Assembly: GCF_036013975.1 (NCBI RefSeq)
Contig: NZ_CP107904.1
Coordinates: forward strand, 6,473,001-6,537,000
Source of the DNA: Kitasatospora sp. NBC_00458
Lineage (GTDB): Bacteria > Actinomycetota > Actinomycetes > Streptomycetales > Streptomycetaceae
DNA length: 64,000 bases
Direction of reading: 5' to 3'
The translations under genes were made by a program, and so were the position numbers. The notes beneath the pieces were generated by a model that did not search any database, was not told the DNA's origin, and worked only from the letters and a program-made list of their open reading frames with translations. Below, piece after piece: positions 32,534 to 40,957 of this stretch. How positions within the stretch are numbered: position 1 is the first letter of the stretch; each line of letters begins with the position of its first letter.

Positions 32534-33357
32534 ACCGCGCAGCGCCCACCCACCCGCACATCCTGATCGTCGAGGACGACGAGGTGATCCGGGAGGCGAC
32601 CAGGATGGCCCTGGAGCGCTACGGCTTCACCGTCTCCACGGCCGCGGACGGGCTGGAGGGGCTGGAGGTGTTCCACGCCGTCCGCCCCGACCTGCTGCTG
32701 CTGGACGTGATGCTGCCGCTGCTCGACGGCGTCGGCCTCTGCCGGCGGATCCGCGAGGAGAGCCAGCTGCCGATCCTGATGATGTCGGCGCGCACCGATC
32801 CGGTGGACGTGGTGTCCGGCCTGGAGGCGGGGGCGGACGACTACGTGGTCAAGCCGTTCGAGAGCGCCGTGCTGGTGGCGCGGATCCGTACCGTGCTGCG
32901 CCGGATCCGGATCGTCCCGGCCGCGGAGGCCCCGGTCGCGGAGGCCCCCGTGCCGGAGGCCCCGGCGGCGCCGACCGCCCCGGCCGGGCCCGGCGCCGCC
33001 CCCGCCCTCGCGCCCGCACCCGCACCCGCCGCCCCCGTGCCCGCCGCCGCGCCGTCGCCGAGGGCGGTCGTCCGCAGCTTCGACGGCATGGAGGTGGACA
33101 CCGACTCCATGGAGGTCCGGGTGAACGGCCGGCTCGTCCCGCTGACCCCGACCGAACTGCGGCTGCTGCTGGAGTTCACCGCCGCGCCCGGCATCGTGCT
33201 GGAGCGGTCGAGCCTGCTGGAGCGGGTGTGGGACTACGAGTGGGGCGCCGACACCCGCGTGGTCGACGTCCACGTGCAGCGGCTGCGCGCCAAGATCGGC
33301 GGCGGGCGGATCGAGACGGTCCGCGGCTTCGGCTACAAGTTCCGGCGTCCCGAATGA
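32530..33357 (+). CDS. CseB-like OmpR-family response regulator
   Basis: 275 residues from GTG 32530. Receiver (about 10-125): ILIVEDDEVIREATRMALER, LLLLDVMLPLLDGVGLCRRI (Asp), VKPFE (Lys). The winged-helix output (about 180-275) has LTPTELRLLLEFTAAPG and TRVVDVHVQRLRAKIGG. Between them is an unusual linker of about 50 Ala/Pro/Glu residues not expected in CseB. The gene is followed by ATGA overlap to the sensor kinase. Confidence 0.9.
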   Translation: MNRAAPTHPHILIVEDDEVIREATRMALERYGFTVSTAADGLEGLEVFHAVRPDLLLLDVMLPLLDGVGLCRRIREESQLPILMMSARTDPVDVVSGLEAGADDYVVKPFESAVLVARIRTVLRRIRIVPAAEAPVAEAPVPEAPAAPTAPAGPGAAPALAPAPAPAAPVPAAAPSPRAVVRSFDGMEVDTDSMEVRVNGRLVPLTPTELRLLLEFTAAPGIVLERSSLLERVWDYEWGADTRVVDVHVQRLRAKIGGGRIETVRGFGYKFRRPE

Positions 33358-34661
33358 CGCTGCGCCGGCAGATCGCGACCGCCGTCGCCGCCATCTCCGT
33401 CCTGGTCGCGGTGGCGGTCGGGCTGCTGGTCCACCAGGCGATGGTCCGCCAGCACGTCGACCAGGCCCGCCGTTCGGCGCTCACCGCGCTCGACTCGGCA
33501 CTCGCGTCCTACAAGCGCGGCGAGCCGGTCGGGGGCGGCACCGCACTGGACGACCCCGCGATGCCGGACCGGCTGCGCGCCCTCGCGGCGTCCGGCCGGC
33601 ACGGCTCGCTGCTGGCGACCGGCCTGCGGGGCGGCGAGGCGATGTGGGCGGCGGGCGGCGTCCACGACGGCGTGCTCTCCGTCCGGGTCGACTTCGCGCA
33701 GGACCGGCGGGCGATCGCCGACCTGGACCGGATCATCCTGATCGCCGTCGTCGCCTCGGTCTTCACGACGGTGCTGGTCGGGGTGCTGGTCGCGGACCGG
33801 ATCAGCCGGCGGCTGCGGACGGCGGCGACGGCCGCCCGGGGCATCGCCGCCGGGCGCACCGACACCCGGATCGGCGAACTGGTCGACGGCCGGGACGAGG
33901 TCGCGGACCTGGCGGCGGCCGTCGACCTGATGTCACGGGCCCTGCACCGCCGGCTGGAGGACGAGCAGCGGTTCACCGCGGACGTCGCCCACGAGCTGCG
34001 GACCCCGCTGACCGGGCTGATCACCGCCGCCGAGCTGCTGCCGCCCGGCCGCCCGACCCAGATGGTGCAGAACCGGGTGCAGGCGCTGCGCTCGCTGGTC
34101 GAGGACCTGCTGGAGGTGTCCCGGCTGGACGCCGACGCCGAGACGCCGGACCTGTCGGCCGTGCCGCTGGAACGGGCCGTGCGCCGCACCGTCACGCTCA
34201 CCGGCCTGGACGTGACGGTCGACCTGACGGGCACGGCGGCGGCCGCGTCGGTGCGCACCGACCTGCGCCGCCTGGACCGCATCCTGGGCAACCTGCTGGT
34301 CAACGCCGACCGCCACGGCGGCGGCTCCGTCCTGCTGCACGTCGACGGCTCGCGGATCACCGTCCGGGACCACGGGCCGGGCTTCCCGGACGAACTGCTC
34401 AGGGACGGGCCCCAGCGCTTCCGCACCAGCGTGCGCGAGCGGGGGAAGGGGCACGGCCTCGGCCTCACCATCGCGCGGGGCCACGCCCGAGTGATCGGCG
34501 CGGAGCTGACCTTCGCCAACCATCCCGACGGCGGCGCGGTGGCCACCCTGCTGCTGCCGCCCTCGGCGACCCCCGACCCGGAGGGGTACGGGGACGGGGG
34601 CGGCGAGGGGCCCGCCGACGACGGGGCCGCGCGTGGAGCGGCGGAGCCGACGGCGAGCTGA
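33354..34661 (+). CDS. CseC-like sensor histidine kinase
   Basis: 435 residues from ATG 33354. Two membrane helices (about 12-30 and 128-148) frame a short outer domain, then HAMP. Phospho-accepting His in FTADVAHELRTPLTGLI; ATPase motifs GNLLVNADRH, VRDHGPGFPDE and GHGLGLTIARGHARVIG. The unit with CseA- and CseB-like genes resembles the cell-envelope stress system of Streptomyces. Which sigma factor it controls, if any, is not visible; the adjacent sortase and surface protein are plausible members of the same regulon. Confidence 0.9.
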   Translation: MTLRRQIATAVAAISVLVAVAVGLLVHQAMVRQHVDQARRSALTALDSALASYKRGEPVGGGTALDDPAMPDRLRALAASGRHGSLLATGLRGGEAMWAAGGVHDGVLSVRVDFAQDRRAIADLDRIILIAVVASVFTTVLVGVLVADRISRRLRTAATAARGIAAGRTDTRIGELVDGRDEVADLAAAVDLMSRALHRRLEDEQRFTADVAHELRTPLTGLITAAELLPPGRPTQMVQNRVQALRSLVEDLLEVSRLDADAETPDLSAVPLERAVRRTVTLTGLDVTVDLTGTAAAASVRTDLRRLDRILGNLLVNADRHGGGSVLLHVDGSRITVRDHGPGFPDELLRDGPQRFRTSVRERGKGHGLGLTIARGHARVIGAELTFANHPDGGAVATLLLPPSATPDPEGYGDGGGEGPADDGAARGAAEPTAS

Positions 34662-34795
34662 TCCCCCCCCCGGGGGGCGGGGCGCCCGCGTTCGGCGCCC
34701 GCGGCCCCAGGCGCCCCAGACGCCCCAGGGGTGGCCGGCGGAAGGGTCGGTAGAGTGCGCCGGGTTTCGGTGGACGATCGACGACGGGGTGGACC

Positions 34796-36259
34796 ATGGA
34801 CGGCACGGCGGTGCGAAGAACCGTGTACGCGGGGGTCGGCGGGGCACTGATCGGCGTGGCCGGCGTGGCGCACACCCTCGGGTGGAGCCTGGTCGCGGAC
34901 GTCGGGGGCGGGTGCGGGGGGCGCAGGTACGGCCCGTGCCCGGAGGGGATGTCGCTGACCATCGTGCTCGCGTTCCTCTGCACGTTCGCAGGACCGGCGG
35001 TGCTCGCACTCGGGTTGAGGGGGTCCGGGGGGAAGGTGCGCGGCGTCGTCGCGGCCGTCCTCTGCGCCACCCTCGCGCTGCCCGTCGGCTGGCAGGGGTT
35101 CCGGAGTGTGCTGGGCCCGTCGGCCGTGCGACCGGTCTGGTCGGCGCCGGTCGACCGCCCGGCCGACAGCAGGGCGCGGGCGGTCTGGCAGGACGGCGAG
35201 ACCGTCGTCCGGGCCCGCGGCGACCGGCTCGACGCCTACCGTGCGCAGGACGGGACGGTCGCCTGGAGTCTGCCCGCGCCGACCAGGCAGTCGCTGTGCG
35301 CCGCCTCTCCGGACTCGGTGGACGGCGTGGCCGTGGTGGGCCACGGGCGCTCCGGAGGCCCGTGCGAGCGGCTCTCGGCGGTCGATCTGAGGACGGGGCG
35401 GGAGCTGTGGCACAGGGAGGGGGTGCAGCCGCGGGTGCTCGCCCCGGCCGGTCCGCTGCTGGTGGTCCTCGACGGGGAGCGGCTCAGCGCCTTCGCCCTG
35501 CGGGACGGCGCCCCGGCCTGGTCGGCCTCGCCGACCGAGGGGTGCCGGATCCGTTCGCTGCGGGCCGTCGCCGCGCGGGTCATGGTCGTCGAGTACTGCC
35601 CGGCCCCCGGCGGTGACGCGAGGCTCGGGCGCACCTGGGCACGGGCCTACGACGCGTCCGGCCGGGACCTGTGGCGCACCGACCTCGGGGCGGAGACCGA
35701 ACCGGCCCGGGCCGAACTGCTGCTGACCGACCTCCCGGTCGTCCGCCTCGCGGAGTCGGACGACCGGGGCGTCGACGCGGTGATCGCCCTCGGTGCGGAC
35801 GGCGCGCTCCGGGCCACCGTTCCGATCGGCGCGGCCGACCTCGACCTGACCGGTCTCGCGCGGGGCGAGGCCAGGCGGTTCACCCTCGTGCCGGTGGGCC
35901 GGTTCACGGTGGTCGGCGATCTGCTGGTCGTCGCCGCCAAGCGGCCGGGCGACTCCGCCGCCCGCGACGTGGTGGCCCACTCGCTGACCGACGGCTCCCG
36001 CCGGTGGACCCGTCGGCTTCCCGGCAAGGTGGCCGCCATCGCCGGAACGCCGGACGGCCCGCTGGTGGTGGTCGACCACGGCCTGGAGACCGTCTACCGC
36101 CTGGACCCCGCGACCGGGGGCGAGGCCGAGCGGACCGCGGGCCGCAGCACCGACTTCGCCGCCGGCTTCTGGCTCGGTCGCACCGACACCCGCTACGTGG
36201 TCGTCCACGAGGACGGCACCCGCCTGTTCGCTCCCGCGATCGGCATTCCCCGCCGCTGA
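34796..36259 (+). CDS. PQQ-like beta-propeller membrane protein
   Basis: 487 residues from ATG 34796. Two or three N-terminal membrane helices (about 8-30, 50-72, 80-98), then an outer propeller of repeats with the PQQ-type W motif: TVAWSLPAPTRQ, GRELWHREGVQPR, GAPAWSASPTEG, RDLWRTDLGAETE and SRRWTRRLPGKVA. A CGGRRYGPCPEG loop may form a disulfide. It has no enzyme residues I can see and is likely a binding or scaffold protein. The gene stands alone and ends at a hairpin terminator. Confidence 0.8.
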   Translation: MDGTAVRRTVYAGVGGALIGVAGVAHTLGWSLVADVGGGCGGRRYGPCPEGMSLTIVLAFLCTFAGPAVLALGLRGSGGKVRGVVAAVLCATLALPVGWQGFRSVLGPSAVRPVWSAPVDRPADSRARAVWQDGETVVRARGDRLDAYRAQDGTVAWSLPAPTRQSLCAASPDSVDGVAVVGHGRSGGPCERLSAVDLRTGRELWHREGVQPRVLAPAGPLLVVLDGERLSAFALRDGAPAWSASPTEGCRIRSLRAVAARVMVVEYCPAPGGDARLGRTWARAYDASGRDLWRTDLGAETEPARAELLLTDLPVVRLAESDDRGVDAVIALGADGALRATVPIGAADLDLTGLARGEARRFTLVPVGRFTVVGDLLVVAAKRPGDSAARDVVAHSLTDGSRRWTRRLPGKVAAIAGTPDGPLVVVDHGLETVYRLDPATGGEAERTAGRSTDFAAGFWLGRTDTRYVVVHEDGTRLFAPAIGIPRR

Positions 36260-36356
36260 GCCGCCGCGGCCCGTGAGCGCGGCCGCGCCCGGCGCCGGAT
36301 CCGCCCCGCTCCCGGCCACCGTCGCCGCGGCCCTCGTCATCGTCGGGGACGGGTCC

Positions 36357-36384
36357 GGTTGCGGGCGTCGTCGCGCCCGCAACC
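36357..36384. terminator. Hairpin between convergent genes
   Basis: GGTTGCGGGCG, loop TCGTCG, CGCCCGCAACC (11-bp stem). It lies between the propeller gene and the leftward TetR gene. Confidence 0.85.
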
Positions 36385-36495
36385 GTCTGGAATCCGGGGG
36401 AGTCGACGGCGCACCTCGCCGAGCTGCCCGTCGGGGGGCGGGGCGGGGCAGGCGGCAGTGCGGGCGGAACGGCGCCGCGGCTGCCGCCGGAGCCG

Positions 36496-37101
36496 TCAGG
36501 CGGGGTCGAGTGCCGGGGCGAGGACGGCGAAGGCCTTCTCGGTCAGCGCGGTCGGGTCCGCCGTGCCGTCGCTCTCGCTCCAGCGCTCCAGTACGGCGCT
36601 GAAGGCGGTGAGCGCCATGCCGGCGGCGAGGCGCGGGTAGAGGTCGGTGCGGGCGTCGAGCCCCACCCGGCCGGCCAGTTCCTCCGTCAGCTCGTCGCGC
36701 CACTGCGCCTGGTGCGCGAGGAAGCGGGCGTTCAGCGGCGGGGTGCGCAGGATCAGCTGCACGACCCGGAGCGGGCGGTCCCCGTGGTCGCCGCAGGCGG
36801 CGAGCGGGGCGCGGACCGCCTCGCGCAGCGCGGTCGACGGCCGCTCGTCGGCGGGGCGGGCCGCCAGTCCCTCGCGGATCCCGGTGCCGAGGTCGGCCAG
36901 GAACTGCACCACCACGTCCTCCTTGGACGCGAAGTACCGGAAGAACGTCCGCTTGGACACGCCTGCGGTGGCGGCGATCTCGTCCACGGTGACGGCGTCG
37001 AACCCCTGGGTCGTCAGCAGCTGGAACGCGGCCTCGGTGAGCTCGTCCACGACGAGTTGCCGTTTGCGCTGGGCCAGGCTGACCGCGGGTGTGGAGCTCA
37101 T
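36496..37101 (-). CDS. TetR-family regulator
   Basis: 201 residues from ATG 37101. The DNA-binding domain is VDELTEAAFQLLTTQGFDAV then VDEIAATAGVSKRTFFRYFA (about 17-64). The C-terminal half is a typical ligand-binding helical domain (TetR_C). It is divergent from the SDR gene at 37217; the 115-bp space between them has three TGGCAT half-sites, suggesting it controls that gene and itself. Confidence 0.9.
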   Translation of the reverse strand: MSSTPAVSLAQRKRQLVVDELTEAAFQLLTTQGFDAVTVDEIAATAGVSKRTFFRYFASKEDVVVQFLADLGTGIREGLAARPADERPSTALREAVRAPLAACGDHGDRPLRVVQLILRTPPLNARFLAHQAQWRDELTEELAGRVGLDARTDLYPRLAAGMALTAFSAVLERWSESDGTADPTALTEKAFAVLAPALDPA

Positions 37102-37112
37102 TCGGCGATGGT

Positions 37113-37169
37113 ATGCCATGTCGCCGTCGACACCAAGGGGCATAGTGGCATAGAGGTTCTCCATGGCAT
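37113..37169. promoter_or_regulatory. TGGCAT half-sites between tetR and SDR
   Basis: ATGCCA at 37113, TGGCAT at 37147 and ATGGCAT near 37163 recur in both orientations in the intergenic space. They may be the operator of the adjacent TetR protein. Confidence 0.5.
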
Positions 37170-37180
37170 CAAGTTTCGCC

Positions 37181-37209
37181 TTGACACCGAGTGACACGCT
37201 CGGCAGCAT
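37181..37209 (+). promoter_or_regulatory. SDR promoter, TTGACA-17-CAGCAT
   Basis: TTGACA at 37181-37186 and CAGCAT at 37204-37209 with 17-base spacing. The next ATG that fits, 37217, is seven bases on, so the transcript is probably leaderless. Confidence 0.6.
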
Positions 37210-37216
37210 GTGTCGC

Positions 37217-38272
37217 ATGACAGTGGAACCGGAACGGCGACCAGAGTCAGGGCGGCAGGGGCGGAAGAGGCGGTGGGGGAGCGGCGACATCCCGGACCAG
37301 ACCGGTCGGGTGTTCGTGGTCACCGGGGCCAACAGCGGTCTCGGGCTGGCGACCACGAGAGCACTGGTCCGGCGGGGCGCGCACGTCGTCCTCGCCGTGC
37401 GCGACGAGGAGAAGGGCCGTCGGGCGGCGGCCGACCTCGTCGCCGGACTCCCCACCGGCACCGGCCGGGGCGCCGCGGCCACCGCGGACACGGCCTGGTC
37501 CGCCGCCCCCGCCCCCACCGCCGAAGCCCGGGCGCCGCTGGCGGAGCGCCTGGAGGTCCGCCGGCTCGACCTGGCCGACCTGGACTCCGTCCGCGCCTTC
37601 GCCGACCGGCTGCGCGCCGACCACCCGAGGCTGGACGCGCTCGTCAACAACGCGGGCGTGATGGCCCCGCCCCGGACGCTCAGCCCGCAGGGCCACGAGC
37701 TCCAGTTCGCCGCCAACCACCTCGGCCACTTCGCGCTCACCGGACTCCTGCTCGGCACGCTGGCGGCCGCGCCCGATCCCCGCGTGGTCACCGTCAGCTC
37801 GGTCAACCACCGCAAGGGGAGCATCCGCTTCGACGACCTCACCGGCGCGCGCGGCTACTCCCCGATGACGTTCTACGACCGGTCGAAGTTCGCCAACGCC
37901 GTCCACGGCCACGAGCTGCACCGGCGGCTGACCGCCGCCGGAAGCCCGGTGCGCAGCCTGCTCGCCCATCCCGGCTACGCCGCGACCGGCCTCCAGACCG
38001 GTGCGCCGACGGGCCTGGTCCGCCTGCTCTTCGGCTACGTCCTGCGGCCGCTCGCCCAGACGGCGGAGGACGGCGCGCTGCCGCAGCTGTACGCGGCGAC
38101 CGCGCCCGGGGTGCAGGGCGGCGCGTTCATCGGACCGGACGGGCGCGGCGAACTGCGCGGCTCGCCGACCGGCGTGCGGATCGCCCCGGAGGCGGCCGAT
38201 CCGGACACCGGCCGCCGCCTCTGGGACGTGTCGGAGGAGCTGACCGGCGTGCGGTACGGGCTCCCGGCCTGA
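37217..38272 (+). CDS. Short-chain dehydrogenase (retinol dehydrogenase-like)
   Basis: 351 residues from ATG 37217. The Rossmann NAD(P) site is VVTGANSGLGLATTRALVRR; the catalytic Tyr/Lys motif is YDRSKFANAV, and NNAGVMAPP is the stabilising strand. A 50-residue Ala/Pro-rich insertion follows the dinucleotide region. This is the common retinol-dehydrogenase-like SDR subgroup with unknown small-molecule substrate. It is probably repressed by the divergent TetR protein. Confidence 0.88.
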   Translation: MTVEPERRPESGRQGRKRRWGSGDIPDQTGRVFVVTGANSGLGLATTRALVRRGAHVVLAVRDEEKGRRAAADLVAGLPTGTGRGAAATADTAWSAAPAPTAEARAPLAERLEVRRLDLADLDSVRAFADRLRADHPRLDALVNNAGVMAPPRTLSPQGHELQFAANHLGHFALTGLLLGTLAAAPDPRVVTVSSVNHRKGSIRFDDLTGARGYSPMTFYDRSKFANAVHGHELHRRLTAAGSPVRSLLAHPGYAATGLQTGAPTGLVRLLFGYVLRPLAQTAEDGALPQLYAATAPGVQGGAFIGPDGRGELRGSPTGVRIAPEAADPDTGRRLWDVSEELTGVRYGLPA

Positions 38273-38341
38273 CCGGGGCCCGCCCCGCCACCCATGCCGC
38301 CGCCCGCCGCCCGCCGGATGGTCAGCCCGCCGGATGGTCCG

Positions 38342-38818
38342 TCAGGCGGGACGCGCCACCGCCACCACCGGCTCGTGCCGGACCGGGAAGTTCACCGAAC
38401 TCGCGATGAAGCAGGCCCGGTGCGCGTCCGCGTGCAGGGCGAGGGCCTTCTCCGTCATCCCCGCGTCGGAGACCTCGACCTGCGGGTGCAGCACCGCCTC
38501 GGTGAAGCGGCCGCCCTCCGCGGTCTCGGCCATCGTGCCGGTCGGACGGTCGGTGTACGCGGTGACCACGACGCCGTTCACGGCGCACAGGTGCAGGTAC
38601 CAGAGCAGGTGGCACTGGGAGATCGAGGCGAGGAGCAGCTGCTCGGGGTTCCACCGGGTCGGGTCGCCCCGGAAGGCGGGGTCGGAGGAGCCGGGGATGG
38701 CCGGCCGGCCCTCCGCCGCGACCTCGTGGTCCCGGCGGTACGAGCGGTAGTCGCTGGTGCCGGTGCCCTGGTTGCCGGTCCAGGTGATCTCGGCGGTGTA
38801 GGTGTGCAGCCTGGTCAT
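38342..38818 (-). CDS. OsmC-family protein
   Basis: 158 residues from ATG 38818 (GGAGAGG upstream). LLLASISQCHLLWYLHLCAV holds the first peroxidatic-region Cys, and ALALHADAHRACFIASSVNF the second, as in OsmC/Ohr proteins. RWNPEQLLLA is the usual motif. These remove organic hydroperoxides or bind hydrophobic ligands. The gene stands alone and is convergent with the SDR gene. Confidence 0.88.
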   Translation of the reverse strand: MTRLHTYTAEITWTGNQGTGTSDYRSYRRDHEVAAEGRPAIPGSSDPAFRGDPTRWNPEQLLLASISQCHLLWYLHLCAVNGVVVTAYTDRPTGTMAETAEGGRFTEAVLHPQVEVSDAGMTEKALALHADAHRACFIASSVNFPVRHEPVVAVARPA

Positions 38819-38913
38819 CGGGTGCCTCTCCGCGGGTCGGTGGGGGAGCTCGGACACCAAGTCAACAGCAGCCCCCGGCGGCCTGGTGCCGCCCCCCGCC
38901 CGCCCGGTGCCGC

Positions 38914-40329
38914 TCAGCCCGCCCGGTGCGCGGCCGCGGCCGCCGCGAACGAGGCGGCGAGCTGCGGGGACCCGGCCCAGTGCAGGTGCAGGTACGAGGC
39001 GTGGACGTTGCCGGCCGCGAACCCCTCGGTACGCGGGCCGGTCGGCAGCCGCCAGCCCCAGGCGGGCCGTTCACCGGCCCCCGGCTCGCAGACCGTCCGG
39101 TGGAACTCGTGCCCGCGCACCCGGGTGCCGACCGGCGCCAGCGGCGACTCGTGCAGCGCCACCGCCTCCCGGTACCCGAGGGTCAGCCGCTCGGTCATCC
39201 GGGCCGAGGTGTCCAGCACGCCGCACATCGGCAGGCCGTCCAGCTCCCGCCCGAGGTAGAGCAGTCCGGCGCACTCGGCGGAGACCGGCCCGCCCGAGGC
39301 GGCGAACGCGGCGATCGCCGAACGCAGCGGCCCGTTGGCACTGAGCTCGCGGACGTACAGCTCGGGGAAGCCGCCGCCGATCACCAGGCCCGCCGTGCCC
39401 TCCGGCAGCCCGTCGGCGTGCAGCGGGTCGAACGGGACCACCTCGGCGCCGGCGGCGGTCAGCAGCTCCGCGTTCTCGGCGTACGAGAAGGAGAACGCCG
39501 CGCCGCCGGCCACCGCGATCCGCGGCGCCGCGCCCCCGGCGGCCGGGAAGCCGTCGGCAGCCGGGAGGCCCCCGCCGGCCTCCCGCACCGCCGCGATCTC
39601 CGCGGCCGGGTCCCACGGCTCGGCGTCCAGCGGCGGCGCGGTCCGCGCCAGCGCCAGCACCGCGTCCAGGTCCACCGAGGCGGCGACCAGCTCACCCATG
39701 TCGGCGACCGCCCGCAGCGCCTCCGCCGAGCGCTCCACCGCCGGGATCAGGCCGAGGTGGCGGGACGGCGTGGCGACCGCCGCCGAGCGCCGGACCGAGC
39801 CCAGTACCGGCACGCCGGAGCCCTCCTCCAGCGCCTCGCGCAGCAGCTGCTCGTGCCGGTCCGAGGCGACCCGGTTGAGGATCACCCCGGCCAGCCGGAC
39901 CTCCGGGTCCCAGGACGCGAAGCCGTGCACCAGCGCGGCCACCGACCGGGACTGCGAGGAGGCGTCCACCACCAGCACCACCGGCGCCCGCAGCAGCTTG
40001 GCGACGTGCGCGGTGGACGCCAGCTCGCCGCGCCCGGACGCGCCGTCGTACAGGCCCATCACGCCCTCGACCACCGCCACGTCCGCCCCGGCCGCGCCGT
40101 GCAGGAAGAGCGGTGCGATCCGCTCCGGCCCGCACATGAACGCGTCCAGGTTGCGGCCCGGCCGGCCGGCGGCCAGCCCGTGGTAGCCCGGGTCGATGTA
40201 GTCCGGGCCGACCTTGTGCGGCGAGACGGCCAGCCCGCGCGCGGCGAGCGCCGCGATCAGGCCGGTGGCGACGGTGGTCTTGCCGGCGCCGGAGGACGGC
40301 GCCGCGACGACGAGACGGGGGATGTTCAC
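38914..40329 (-). CDS. cobB: Cobyrinate a,c-diamide synthase
   Basis: 471 residues from a GTG at 40329. The first half is the P-loop domain, VVAAPSSGAGKTTVATGLIA and KVGPDYIDPGYHGLA. The second is the glutamine amidotransferase domain (GATase1) with VSAECAGLLYL (nucleophile Cys) and a late SYLHLHWA. It converts two carboxylates of cobyrinate to amides. It is the last gene of the leftward operon, 16 bp after cobO. Length is normal. Confidence 0.93.
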   Translation of the reverse strand: MNIPRLVVAAPSSGAGKTTVATGLIAALAARGLAVSPHKVGPDYIDPGYHGLAAGRPGRNLDAFMCGPERIAPLFLHGAAGADVAVVEGVMGLYDGASGRGELASTAHVAKLLRAPVVLVVDASSQSRSVAALVHGFASWDPEVRLAGVILNRVASDRHEQLLREALEEGSGVPVLGSVRRSAAVATPSRHLGLIPAVERSAEALRAVADMGELVAASVDLDAVLALARTAPPLDAEPWDPAAEIAAVREAGGGLPAADGFPAAGGAAPRIAVAGGAAFSFSYAENAELLTAAGAEVVPFDPLHADGLPEGTAGLVIGGGFPELYVRELSANGPLRSAIAAFAASGGPVSAECAGLLYLGRELDGLPMCGVLDTSARMTERLTLGYREAVALHESPLAPVGTRVRGHEFHRTVCEPGAGERPAWGWRLPTGPRTEGFAAGNVHASYLHLHWAGSPQLAASFAAAAAAHRAG

Positions 40330-40345
40330 GTTCAGGGGTTCCGGT

Positions 40346-40951
40346 CTACCACTCGATACCGCGCTGGCCCTTGCGGCCGGCGTCCATGGGGTGCTTGACC
40401 TTGGTCATCTCGGTGACCAGGTCGGCGAACTCGGTGAGCGCCTCGGGCGCGTACCGGCCGGTGACGACGACGTGCTGGCTGCCCGGACGGTCCTTCAGGA
40501 CGGCCACCACCTCCTCCGGGTCGACCCAGCCCCAGTGCATCGGGTAGGTGAACTCGTCCAGCACGTAGAAGCGGTAGGTCTCGGCGGCGAGGTCGCGCTT
40601 GACCTGCTCCCAGCCCTCCTTGGCCGCCGCCTCGCTGTCCATCTCCATCTCGGACGAGCGCTGGATCCAGGACCAGCCGGAGCCCATCTTGTGCCAGTCG
40701 ACCGTGCCGCCCTCGCCGGAGGCGCCGAGCACGCGCAGCGCGTTCTCCTCGCCGACCTTCCACTTGGCGGACTTCACGAACTGGAACACCCCGACCGGCC
40801 AGCCCTGGTTCCAGGCCCGCAGGGCCATGCCGAAGGCGGCGGTGGACTTGCCCTTGCCGGGGCCGGTGTGCACGGCCGTGATCGGCATCGTGCGTCGCTG
40901 GCGGGTCGTCAGACCGTCGTCGGGGACACTCTCGGGAACACCCTTGGGCAT
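40346..40951 (-). CDS. cobO: Cob(I)alamin adenosyltransferase, CobA/CobO type
   Basis: 201 residues from ATG 40951. The P-loop is HTGPGKGKSTAAFGMALRAW; downstream VLDEFTYPMHWGWVD is family-typical, and the C-terminus DLVTEMTKVKHPMDAGRKGQ as well. It adenosylates the corrin cobalt. It begins 6 bp after the chelatase stop, and so is translated from the same message. Confidence 0.95.
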   Translation of the reverse strand: MPKGVPESVPDDGLTTRQRRTMPITAVHTGPGKGKSTAAFGMALRAWNQGWPVGVFQFVKSAKWKVGEENALRVLGASGEGGTVDWHKMGSGWSWIQRSSEMEMDSEAAAKEGWEQVKRDLAAETYRFYVLDEFTYPMHWGWVDPEEVVAVLKDRPGSQHVVVTGRYAPEALTEFADLVTEMTKVKHPMDAGRKGQRGIEW

Positions 40952-40957
40952 GTCGGC

